Positions 1-5,290 of a stretch of 5,290 nt of DNA are shown piece by piece. This stretch comes from Trueperaceae bacterium (GTDB lineage: Bacteria; Deinococcota; Deinococci; Deinococcales; Trueperaceae), in NCBI GenBank assembly GCA_007121175.1, contig SKMG01000298.1, forward strand, positions 1 to 5,290, written 5' to 3'. Positions within the stretch are counted from its first letter, which is position 1; each line of letters starts with the position of its first letter. A program made the translations under genes and the position numbers. Under the pieces are notes generated by a model that saw nothing but the letters and a program-made list of their open reading frames with translations, ran no database searches and was not told where the DNA came from.

Positions 1-659
1 ACGCCTTTGGAGCGGGCCGTGCGCACGTAGTCCGCTGCGGCCTCTTGCAGCAGCCGGGCCCGCGCCAACCTGGCGATCTGTGCGGCGCGGGGTATGGCCA
101 GCGTCACGGCCGGCAGCAGGAGGTGCCAGAGGCGCACGCCCACGCCGCCCTCGACCGGGTAGCCGATCACCGGGAAGGCGCCTAGGTGAACGGCGAACAG
201 CAGGATCAGCACGAAGCCGAACCAGAACTCGGGCAGCGCCAGCCCGAAGGTCGTGAAGCCGAGCGCAGCGCCGTCGACCGTGCTGCCCTTCCGGCTGCCC
301 GCCAGCAGCCCTACGGTGAGCCCGACCACGAGCGCCAGGCTGAAGGCGACTGCGGCTAAGGCCACCGTCACCGGCAGGCGTGCGCGCAGCACCTCCGTCA
401 CGGGCCGGCCTTCGCGGATCGACGAGCCCAACTCACCCTGAAGCAGCTCGGCCCAATAGCCGAGGTACTGCGCCGCGAGTGGCCGGTCGAGTCCGAGCTC
501 GCGCCTGAGCGCCTCCACCTGGGCCTGCTCGGCATCGAGACCGGCGAGAATGGCGGCGGCGTCACCCGGCAGCGCCCGCATGGCGACGAACACCAGCGAC
601 AGCACCACGACGAGGGTGATGACCACGCTGAGCGCCGACGTGAGTGCGAGTCGCAGCAT
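1..659 (-). CDS. Peptide/nickel-type ABC transporter permease, DppB-like (C-terminus beyond window)
   Basis: This is an inner-membrane permease subunit of a binding-protein-dependent importer (BPD_transp_1 fold, DppB/OppB class). It would form the channel with a second permease (DppC type) and be driven by two ATPases, none of which lie in the window. I translated the reverse strand from the ATG at 659 and found 219 open codons to the edge. Family members are usually 300-340 residues, so roughly the last third is missing. Residues 9-30 form the first membrane helix, followed by the family-typical ALPGD (29-33) and the periplasmic LRRELGLDRP (51-60). Further hydrophobic segments lie at about 98-121, 133-158 and 177-195. 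The cytoplasmic EAA loop that contacts the ATPase reads QEAAADYVRTARSKG (205-219). No good Shine-Dalgarno precedes the ATG, only a weak GAG, but the N-terminus matches the family, so I keep this start. It lies downstream of the substrate-binding protein gene on the same strand, 138 bp away, probably in one operon. The exact substrate cannot be read from the sequence. Confidence 0.93.
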   Translation of the reverse strand, partial: MLRLALTSALSVVITLVVVLSLVFVAMRALPGDAAAILAGLDAEQAQVEALRRELGLDRPLAAQYLGYWAELLQGELGSSIREGRPVTEVLRARLPVTVALAAVAFSLALVVGLTVGLLAGSRKGSTVDGAALGFTTFGLALPEFWFGFVLILLFAVHLGAFPVIGYPVEGGVGVRLWHLLLPAVTLAIPRAAQIARLARARLLQEAAADYVRTARSKG

Positions 660-714
660 GAGACTCGGGACCAGCCTACGATGCGGAGGCGCGCCGCGAC
701 CGTCCCCGCGTCGG

Positions 715-782
715 CGGAGCTCACGCTCTGTCGGAGCTCACGCTCTGGCGGTGCTCACGCTCGGGCGGCGCTCACGCTCCGG
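715..782. repeat. Four 17-bp tandem repeats between binding-protein and permease genes
   Basis: Four head-to-tail 17-bp units run without spacers: 715-731, 732-748, 749-765 and 766-782. The plus-strand consensus is CGGNGCTCACGCTCNGG. Units 1 and 2 differ only at the last base, while units 3 and 4 differ from them mainly at positions 4 and 15. A decayed start of a fifth unit (CGGC) follows at 783. The core GCTCACGCTC is invariant in all four; on the transcribed strand it reads GAGCGTGAGC. The array fills half of the 138-bp gap between the stop of the substrate-binding protein gene (798) and the permease start (659). A 17-bp period is not a multiple of three, which argues against coding use. 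Units 1 and 2 could each form a GAGC/GCTC mini-hairpin, but the changes in units 3 and 4 break it, so a conserved hairpin is not supported. Function is unknown; it could be a protein-binding array, an mRNA spacer element or simple slippage. Confidence 0.9.
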
Positions 783-797
783 CGGCAGGCAGCCGCG

Positions 798-2306
798 TCA
801 GTCGACGGTGACACCGCGCAGGTCGAAGGTGTCGAGCAGCGGCGTGATCCAGAAGCCGTCGACGCCGGCCGCGCGCGCGAAGGTCGTGAAGGGCGTGCCG
901 AGGTAGATGAAGGGGGCCTCGACGTGGAGCCGCTCGAGCGCCTCGGCGTAGAGGGCGCGGCGCGCCTCCGCGTCGGCGATCACCGCCGCCCGGTCGATCA
1001 GCGCGGCGACCTCGGGCGAGTCGAAGCCGCTGTAGGTCCGGTCCGGATGGCCATAGCCGTTCAGCCGCCCGCTGGCGTCGAGCTTGCCGGTATGGCCGAT
1101 GATGGTCAGGTCGAAGTCGTGTGGGCCTCGGAAGACCTGGCCGAGCCACACGCCCCACTCGACGATGCGTATCTCGCCCACGATGCCTACCCCACGCAGG
1201 TAGTCCTGGATCATCTGCCCAGCCACGATGTGTTCGTCGTAGGGCTGCGGCAGTGCCATGTCCAGTCGCCAGCCGGCGGGTACTCCGGCCGCACGCAGCA
1301 GCTCCAGCGCTCCCTCGGGGTCGTGAGGATAGGGCTCGATGGTCTCGGGGACCCAGTGGCTGCCGGCCTCCATGAAGGTGCCGATGGTGAAGCCGCCGCC
1401 GTAGGCGACCTCCATGATCGTGTCGGCGTCCACTGCCAGGTTCAGCGCCTGGCGCACCCGCGCGTCGTCGAGATACGGCCGACGGTTGTTGAGCGTCGCC
1501 ACCAGCGCCAGGCCGGAGGGACCTTGCTCGAGCTCGAAGCGAGGGTCGGCCTCGACCGCCGGCCAGTCGACGGCGGCGACGTCGATGCCAACCTGGAACT
1601 CGCCGCTGCGCAGACCCTGCCACTGCACGGCGCTGTCCGGGACGAAGCGGATCACCACCTCGTCGACCTCCGGGCGCCCCCGTGCGAGGACCCCGTGGTA
1701 GTAGTCGTCGTTGGCGACGAGGCGCACGAAGCTGTCGCGAACCCACTCACTGAAGACGAACGGGCCGGTGCCGACGGGCTGGTTCGCGAAGTCGTGGCCG
1801 GCCTCGATCAACGCCGCCGGCACGATCGCGCCCCAGCCGCTCGCGAGCGAGTCCAGCAGCGCGGGGGCCGGCCGCGAGAGCCTGAGGACGAGCGTGACGT
1901 CGTCCGGCGTCTCGATGGCTTCGATCACGACGAACTCGTCGGCCTTCGGGGAGGCGTCGGCTTGGAGGCGCTCGAGGGAGGCCGCGGCATCGGCCGAGGT
2001 GACCACGCTACCGTCGTGGAAGCGGACGCCCTGGCGCAGGGTGAAGCGCAGCGTGAGCGCATCGTCGGACAGCGCCCACGACTCGGCCAGCGCGCCGACG
2101 ATGATGCCATCGGCGTCGGGCTCGACCAGCGTGTCGTAGAGCGACTTGGTCGTCTGGAAGGCCGATGTGGCGGACGTCCTGTGAGGGTCGAGGGTGTCGG
2201 GCTGCGCCGCGGTGGCGATGGTGAGGGTACGCGCGCAGACGCTGCCGAGGAGCGCGACCAGCGTGATGAGCGCGGTGATGAGGTGGCGGTGTGTGGTTCC
2301 GGGCAT
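798..2306 (-). CDS. ABC transporter substrate-binding protein, family 5 (peptide/nickel/oligosaccharide type)
   Basis: This is the extracytoplasmic solute receptor of a DppA/OppA-type importer (SBP_bac_5 family), 502 residues, within the family's usual 500-550. Residues 1-25 are a signal peptide: a basic THRH start, a hydrophobic core at 9-22, and a plausible signal peptidase I site after VCA (23-25). Cys24 is present, but the preceding GSV is a poor lipobox, so a lipoprotein is less likely. Family hallmarks follow in order: TLDPHRT (38-44), ALAESW (72-77), LRQGVRFHDG (90-99) with the following TSADA, VGTGPFVFSEW (178-188), and DDARVRQALNLAVD (280-293). The start at 2306 is supported by a GGAGGG five bases upstream. 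It is the first gene of the minus-strand unit, followed by the DppB-like permease, which fits a binding protein plus permease operon. Ligand class (peptide, nickel, opine or sugar oligomer) cannot be decided from sequence, because family 5 specificity is poorly predictable. A long antisense reading frame over this gene is a high-G+C shadow. Confidence 0.95.
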   Translation of the reverse strand: MPGTTHRHLITALITLVALLGSVCARTLTIATAAQPDTLDPHRTSATSAFQTTKSLYDTLVEPDADGIIVGALAESWALSDDALTLRFTLRQGVRFHDGSVVTSADAAASLERLQADASPKADEFVVIEAIETPDDVTLVLRLSRPAPALLDSLASGWGAIVPAALIEAGHDFANQPVGTGPFVFSEWVRDSFVRLVANDDYYHGVLARGRPEVDEVVIRFVPDSAVQWQGLRSGEFQVGIDVAAVDWPAVEADPRFELEQGPSGLALVATLNNRRPYLDDARVRQALNLAVDADTIMEVAYGGGFTIGTFMEAGSHWVPETIEPYPHDPEGALELLRAAGVPAGWRLDMALPQPYDEHIVAGQMIQDYLRGVGIVGEIRIVEWGVWLGQVFRGPHDFDLTIIGHTGKLDASGRLNGYGHPDRTYSGFDSPEVAALIDRAAVIADAEARRALYAEALERLHVEAPFIYLGTPFTTFARAAGVDGFWITPLLDTFDLRGVTVD

Positions 2307-2310
2307 GCAT

Positions 2311-2316
2311 CCCTCC
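2311..2316 (-). promoter_or_regulatory. Ribosome binding site of the substrate-binding protein gene
   Basis: On the minus strand GGAGGG lies a few bases before the ATG at 2306, close to the anti-Shine-Dalgarno complement. It decides between this ATG and an overlapping out-of-frame ATG at 2310, which would be too close to the motif and gives a product with no family match. Confidence 0.8.
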
Positions 2317-2336
2317 GACCGAGCTGGTCTGCTCCG

Positions 2337-2361
2337 AGCCTAGCGTCGCGGTGTCAGCCTA
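2337..2361 (-). promoter_or_regulatory. Possible promoter -10 elements for the importer operon
   Basis: Read on the minus strand, two identical TAGGCT hexamers (complement of 2356-2361 and 2337-2342) match the TANNNT form of a -10 element. They lie 50 and 31 bases from the start codon of the substrate-binding protein gene. Another TAGGCT (complement of 673-678) lies 13 bases before the permease ATG. No convincing -35 hexamer at 16-18 bp was found: a CTGACA exists but sits only 9 bp from the nearer hexamer. This is therefore a weak suggestion from position and composition only. Confidence 0.22.
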
Positions 2362-2435
2362 CCGTCGGGGTGATCGCTGCATCGCTGCACCGAGGCGCGC
2401 GCCGCGGGTACCCAGGGCAGCCGCGGTAGAGGAGA

Positions 2436-2448
2436 CCACGGTACGTGG
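2436..2448. promoter_or_regulatory. 13-bp dyad in the divergent intergenic region, possible operator
   Basis: CCACG-GTA-CGTGG is a perfect 5-bp inverted repeat around a 3-bp centre. It lies midway in the 260-bp region between the divergently transcribed importer operon and the GGDEF-EAL gene. A site here could bind a regulator acting on either gene, but short dyads arise by chance in G+C-rich DNA and no regulator gene lies next to it. The rest of 2317-2555 shows only an 8-bp tandem pair (ATCGCTGC at 2373-2388) and short G+C palindromes (2394-2403, 2406-2413). I see no small gene or RNA in it. Confidence 0.25.
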
Positions 2449-2555
2449 GCGTGCGCCTCGCGGCGGTCGTGCGTATGCGCCGATGCGGCAGGTCGAGGCT
2501 GCCCCAGAGCTCGTTGCGGTGGGGTCGTGTGACGGTTCCGAAAGCAACGGTCGTC

Positions 2556-2561
2556 TAGCTT
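2556..2561 (+). promoter_or_regulatory. Candidate -10 element giving a leaderless transcript of the GGDEF-EAL gene
   Basis: TAGCTT fits TANNNT and ends 5 bases before the ATG at 2567. With the usual 5-7 base distance from -10 to transcription start, the mRNA would begin at or next to the A of the ATG. This agrees with the absence of any Shine-Dalgarno in the preceding 20 bases. Leaderless genes with this geometry are known from Deinococcus and some actinobacteria. A GTGACG (2529-2534) resembles a -35 box, but its 21-bp spacing is long. Without that support the element is a reasonable guess only. Confidence 0.35.
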
Positions 2562-2566
2562 GTCGC

Positions 2567-4330
2567 ATGGCACGCGCTCTCCCTTGGGTCGTCACGCTCG
2601 CGCTGGCCTCGTTCGTGGCGGCCACGCAGCTCGGCGTCGGGCCGACCGGCGCGCTGAGCGGGGCGGCCGCCGGGGTCCTGGTGATCGTCGCGGCCTGCGG
2701 CGTCAGCATCGCCTGGGGGATCCGCGGCGCCCCGGCGGCGAGCCTGGCCGCCGTCGCGCTGGTGGGCGGCGTACCGGTGACGCGCGACGCGCTGATCGCG
2801 CTGCTCGCGGACCCACAGACGCTGAGCATGACCCTCGGCAGCCTCACGCTGCCGCTGTTCGTCGGCACGGTCGTTTCGCTCAGGCGTCAGGTCGGCATCC
2901 ATCGCGATGCGGCCGGCCGAGCGCAGTACGACGTGCTGACCGGCCTGCTCAACCGCGTGGCGCTCGAGGCGCGGCTGGCGACCTGGATCGCGCAATCGCG
3001 TCAGGAGCAGACCAAGGCGCTGTTTGCGGTGCTGTTCATCGACCTCGACCGCTTCAAGGTGGTCAACGACACCTACGGGCACGAGATCGGCGATCGGCTG
3101 CTGTGCGCCATCGCTGCGCTGATCCGCCAGCACGTGCGCGAGGGCGACTTGGTGGCCCGCCTGGGCGGCGACGAGTTCGTGGTCGCCCTCCCTGGGCTGC
3201 GTGACCGCCAGGCCGCCGCCGCCATCGCCACCAAGCTGGTGTCGCTGCTGTCAGCGCCGATCGAGCTGTTCGGCAAGGTCGTAAGCGTGTCCGCCTCGAT
3301 CGGCATCGCCGTCTACCCGCACGATGGCGAGGACGTCAGCTCGCTGCTGACCAGCGCCGACAGCGCGATGTACGCGGTGAAGTCCCGCGGCAAGAACTCG
3401 TTCGTCTTCTCCGACGTGCGCCTACGCGGCGAGCAGGCGCGCCGCATCGAGTTGGAGCGTCGGTTGCGCTTGGCCGTCAACGATCACCGGCTGCACGTCG
3501 CCTACCAGCCGCAGGTCGACCTCACCAGCCGTCGCGTCGTCGCCTTCGAGGCGCTGCTGCGCTGGGATGACGAAGAGCTCGGCAAGGTTTCGCCGGCCGA
3601 GTTCGTCCCCATCGCCGAGGAGGCGGGGCTGATCGTGCCGGTGGGTCTGTGGCTGCTCCGCGAGGCGTGCTTCCAAGCGCGGATGTGGGACATGTCGGAC
3701 GCCGGTCCCATCGGCGTGTCGGTCAACGTCTCGACGCTGCAGTTCCGCCAGCGCGACTTCGTGGAGCAGGTGGAGGCGGCGCTGAGCGACAGCCGGCTCG
3801 GGGCCGAACGGCTCGAGGTGGAGGTGACCGAGAGCGTGCTCATCGATGAGTTCGAGGTCGCCGTGCGCGCCCTGCGCCGGTTGCACCGGCTCGGGGTGGG
3901 CGCAGCCCTCGACGACTTCGGAACCGGCTACTCGTCGCTCGCCTACTTGCAGCGGCTGCCGATAGCTTCGCTGAAGATCGACCGCAGCTTCGTCTCGGGT
4001 CTCGGCTCGAGCATGAACGGCCATGCCGGGGCGGTTCCCATCGTCGACGCCATCGCGGCGATGGGACGCGCCCTAGGCAAGACGGTCGTCGCCGAGGGCG
4101 TGGAGACGCCCGCCCAGGCTCGGTACTTGTCGCGGATCGGCGTCGTGCGCGCCCAGGGTTACCACTTCGGCAAGCCGCTGCCCGCCGCCGACGCCACGCG
4201 CCTGGTCGAGCGGCAGGCCCAGGCGTCGCGCACCGCCGCCCGCGTCGCTGCGCCGCCGCGGCTGCCGAGCCGTGGTTACGACTCCGTCCCGCAACCACAT
4301 GCCGGGCACGTCGAGCTGCTGCTCGACTGA
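2567..4330 (+). CDS. Membrane-anchored GGDEF-EAL protein (c-di-GMP synthesis and breakdown)
   Basis: This 587-residue protein can be expected to make and degrade cyclic di-GMP. The N-terminal ~105 residues are hydrophobic, with about four possible membrane helices (7-24, 29-51, 56-72, 86-104); I recognise no named sensor domain there. The GGDEF domain (about 115-283) has DVLTGLLNR (122-130), metal-binding Asp159, guanine-contacting Asn167/Asp168, and an intact GGDEF signature (200-204). An inhibitory I-site, R191-x-x-D194, sits five residues before it. The EAL domain (about 290-545) keeps QPQ (314-316), EALLRW (328-333), Asn387, Glu422, DDFGTGYSSL (449-458), Lys470, AEGVET (509-514) and Gln530, the residues known to bind metals or act in catalysis. 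Both halves therefore look active, although in many hybrids one activity dominates. The frame stays open upstream to an ATG at 2291, but that extension is Arg/Ala-rich and low quality. I choose 2567 because it starts just before the first membrane helix. The C-terminal ~40 residues are a non-conserved basic tail. Confidence 0.95.
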   Translation: MARALPWVVTLALASFVAATQLGVGPTGALSGAAAGVLVIVAACGVSIAWGIRGAPAASLAAVALVGGVPVTRDALIALLADPQTLSMTLGSLTLPLFVGTVVSLRRQVGIHRDAAGRAQYDVLTGLLNRVALEARLATWIAQSRQEQTKALFAVLFIDLDRFKVVNDTYGHEIGDRLLCAIAALIRQHVREGDLVARLGGDEFVVALPGLRDRQAAAAIATKLVSLLSAPIELFGKVVSVSASIGIAVYPHDGEDVSSLLTSADSAMYAVKSRGKNSFVFSDVRLRGEQARRIELERRLRLAVNDHRLHVAYQPQVDLTSRRVVAFEALLRWDDEELGKVSPAEFVPIAEEAGLIVPVGLWLLREACFQARMWDMSDAGPIGVSVNVSTLQFRQRDFVEQVEAALSDSRLGAERLEVEVTESVLIDEFEVAVRALRRLHRLGVGAALDDFGTGYSSLAYLQRLPIASLKIDRSFVSGLGSSMNGHAGAVPIVDAIAAMGRALGKTVVAEGVETPAQARYLSRIGVVRAQGYHFGKPLPAADATRLVERQAQASRTAARVAAPPRLPSRGYDSVPQPHAGHVELLLD

Positions 4331-4332
4331 CG

Positions 4333-4365
4333 CCGACCGGCCTGGTCGGGCGCGCCCGCGGCCGG
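4333..4365 (+). terminator. Possible G+C-rich terminator hairpin after the GGDEF-EAL gene
   Basis: Three bases after the stop codon, CCGACC (4333-4338) and GGTCGG (4344-4349) form a 6-bp stem with a 5-base loop. An alternative, overlapping stem pairs CCGGCC (4337-4342) with GGCCGG (4360-4365), and CGGGCGCGCCCG (4347-4358) is itself a palindrome. There is no T-run, so a classical intrinsic terminator is not shown. The location at the gene end, before the gnd leader, is the main support. Confidence 0.35.
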
Positions 4366-4369
4366 CTGC

Positions 4370-4375
4370 TAGACT
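4370..4375 (+). promoter_or_regulatory. Possible -10 element for gnd
   Basis: TAGACT fits TANNNT, lies 68 bases before the gnd start codon, and follows the putative terminator. It would give a leader of about 60 bases. No good -35 hexamer stands 16-18 bp upstream, so the call rests on position and on being one of few A/T-containing hexamers in this gap. Confidence 0.25.
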
Positions 4376-4383
4376 GGCCGTTG

Positions 4384-4413
4384 GTCGCGCGCGACGGGGG
4401 GCACATGCTCCCC
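4384..4413 (+). promoter_or_regulatory. Palindrome and hairpin in the gnd leader
   Basis: GTCGCGCGCGAC (4384-4395) is a perfect 12-bp palindrome. Directly after it, GGGGG (4397-4401) plus C4402 can pair with G4407-C4408 and CCCC (4410-4413), with one bulged T and an ACAT loop. Both lie between the possible gnd promoter and its ribosome binding site. They could act as an operator or as leader structure, but they match no riboswitch or family that I recognise. Confidence 0.25.
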
Positions 4414-4427
4414 GGACGCACTGCGAC

Positions 4428-4436
4428 GAGAGGAGG
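4428..4436 (+). promoter_or_regulatory. Ribosome binding site of gnd
   Basis: GAGAGGAGG includes a full GGAGG core and sits 7 bases before the ATG at 4444, an ideal spacing. It fixes the gnd start and contrasts with the missing site of the gene upstream. Confidence 0.85.
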
Positions 4437-4443
4437 CCCTACC

Positions 4444-5290
4444 ATGACGACCCGTGCTGACGTCGGGCTGATCGGCCTGGCGGTGATGGGGCAGAACCTG
4501 GTCCTCAACATGGCCGACAACGGCTTCACGGTGGCGGTGTACAACCGCACGACCTCGACCATGGAGGAGTTCGTCAGCGGTCGCGGGCAGAACGAGCGGA
4601 TCATTGGCGCCGCGCGCCTCGAGGAGTTCGTCGAGCTGCTCGAGAAGCCGCGGCGGGTGGTGCTCATGGTGCAGGCCGGCCGGCCGGTCGACGCGGTGAT
4701 CGAGGCGCTCACGCCACTGCTCGACCAGGGCGACGTGATCGTCGACGGCGGCAACTCCAACTACGAAGACACGGTGCGGCGCGAGGCTGCTCTGCAGGAG
4801 CAGGGCCTGCGCTTCCTCGGGACTGGGATCTCCGGCGGTGAAGAAGGGGCCCGCTTCGGCCCCTCGATCATGCCGGGCGGGGAGTACGAGGCCTGGCAGC
4901 GCCTTCAGGACGTGTTCGAGGCGGTCGCGGCCAAAGTCGACGGAGAGCCGTGCGTCGCTTGGATGGGCGAGTCCGGATCCGGCCACTACGTGAAGATGAT
5001 CCACAACGGCATCGAGTACGGCGACATGCAGCTGATCGCAGAGGCCTACCAGCTGTTGCGCGAAGGCCTGGGGCTCGAGCCGGAGCAGCTCAAGGAGGTC
5101 TTCGGCCACTGGAACCAGGGCGTCCTGGACAGCTACCTGATCGAGATCACCCGCGATATCCTCGGCACATACGACGAGGACGGCAACCTGGTGCTCGATC
5201 TCATCTTGGACCGTGCCGGCCAGAAGGGTACCGGTCGCTGGACCGCGGTCGGCGCCCTCGAAGCCGGACAGCCCGTGACGCTGATCACCG
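4444..5290 (+). CDS. gnd: 6-phosphogluconate dehydrogenase, decarboxylating (C-terminus beyond window)
   Basis: This cytoplasmic enzyme of the oxidative pentose phosphate pathway turns 6-phosphogluconate and NADP+ into ribulose 5-phosphate, CO2 and NADPH. 282 codons are present; the long form is usually about 470 residues, so roughly 190 residues lie beyond the window. The N-terminal Rossmann domain has GLIGLAVMGQNL (8-19), and NRT at 34-36, where Arg35 is the usual NADP 2'-phosphate contact. VLMVQAG (73-79) and DGGN (101-104) follow. The substrate signature GISGGEEGARFGPSIMPGG (128-146) is intact. The catalytic Lys184 lies in HYVKMIHNGIEYGDMQ (181-196), along with His187, Asn188 and Glu191, matching the general base and acid of the family. 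The helical domain continues with QKGTGRWT (260-267). The spacing (DGGN near 101, Lys near 184) and the KGTG segment match the long dimeric form, not the shorter ~300-residue NAD-type. It follows the GGDEF-EAL gene by 113 bp and probably has its own promoter. Confidence 0.97.
   Translation, partial: MTTRADVGLIGLAVMGQNLVLNMADNGFTVAVYNRTTSTMEEFVSGRGQNERIIGAARLEEFVELLEKPRRVVLMVQAGRPVDAVIEALTPLLDQGDVIVDGGNSNYEDTVRREAALQEQGLRFLGTGISGGEEGARFGPSIMPGGEYEAWQRLQDVFEAVAAKVDGEPCVAWMGESGSGHYVKMIHNGIEYGDMQLIAEAYQLLREGLGLEPEQLKEVFGHWNQGVLDSYLIEITRDILGTYDEDGNLVLDLILDRAGQKGTGRWTAVGALEAGQPVTLIT

Noticed and set aside
715..782. CRISPR array
   Set aside because: The units are 17 bp, directly abutting, with no unique spacers and no cas gene nearby.
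660..797. Intrinsic terminator between the binding-protein and permease genes
   Set aside because: I found no stem of useful length followed by a T-run on the minus strand. The short GAGC/GCTC pairings in the repeats are not preserved in all units.
2364..2376. Lipoprotein signal for the binding protein, from Cys24 (codon at 2235-2237)
   Set aside because: The three residues before Cys24 are GSV, which do not fit the L-[AS]-[GA]-C lipobox, and a signal peptidase I site after Ala25 fits better. The coordinates given fall in the upstream region, where no alternative start restores a lipobox.
681..2429. Long plus-strand open frame (582 codons) opposite the substrate-binding protein gene
   Set aside because: Its product is Arg/Gly/Val/Asp-rich with no recognisable family and no ribosome binding site, and it runs across the tandem repeats. 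It is a mirror of the codon bias of the real minus-strand gene.
2291..2566. N-terminal extension of the GGDEF-EAL frame to an upstream ATG
   Set aside because: The 92 extra residues are Arg/Ala/Pro-rich without domain features. They would overlap the start of the divergent gene and its ribosome binding site, and would precede the first membrane helix with no reason.
3840..4760. Minus-strand frames of 306 and 246 codons over the GGDEF-EAL end and gnd
   Set aside because: They are low-complexity Arg/Ser/Pro or His/Leu-rich products opposite two genes with clear family motifs, and they are typical antisense shadows in G+C-rich DNA.

Overview
The window comes from a G+C-rich bacterium (about two thirds G+C by eye, with strong G/C preference at third codon positions). 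It holds four protein-coding genes, two of them cut by the window edges, and they are packed as in an ordinary chromosome. I see no rRNA, tRNA, CRISPR array, transposase, integrase or phage gene. The proteins are of widespread families and do not fix the phylum. A Deinococcota/Truepera-like source is one possibility: the c-di-GMP gene has no Shine-Dalgarno and has a TANNNT box just before its ATG, a leaderless arrangement known from Deinococcus. That is a weak inference.

Left part, minus strand (1-2306): a two-gene fragment of a peptide/nickel-type ABC importer. The first gene (798-2306) encodes a secreted family 5 substrate-binding protein with a signal peptide and a good ribosome binding site. 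The second (1-659, running off the left edge) encodes a DppB-type permease, readable from its start to its EAA loop. The 138 bp between them contain four 17-bp tandem repeats (715-782), the most distinctive non-coding structure in the window. The second permease and the ATPases would be expected beyond position 1.

Middle (2307-2566): a 260-bp divergent intergenic region that should hold the promoters of both the importer and the c-di-GMP gene. It contains a 13-bp dyad and several TANNNT hexamers.

Right part, plus strand (2567-5290): a 587-residue membrane-anchored GGDEF-EAL protein with all the recognisable catalytic residues of both domains and an inhibitory RxxD site. After a 113-bp gap rich in inverted repeats comes the first 282 codons of 6-phosphogluconate dehydrogenase (gnd), with a strong Shine-Dalgarno.

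The genes have no obvious common pathway: nutrient import, second-messenger turnover and the oxidative pentose phosphate pathway. Nothing here looks like an undescribed multi-gene system. The items worth a second look are the 17-bp repeats, the start region of the c-di-GMP gene and the structured gnd leader.
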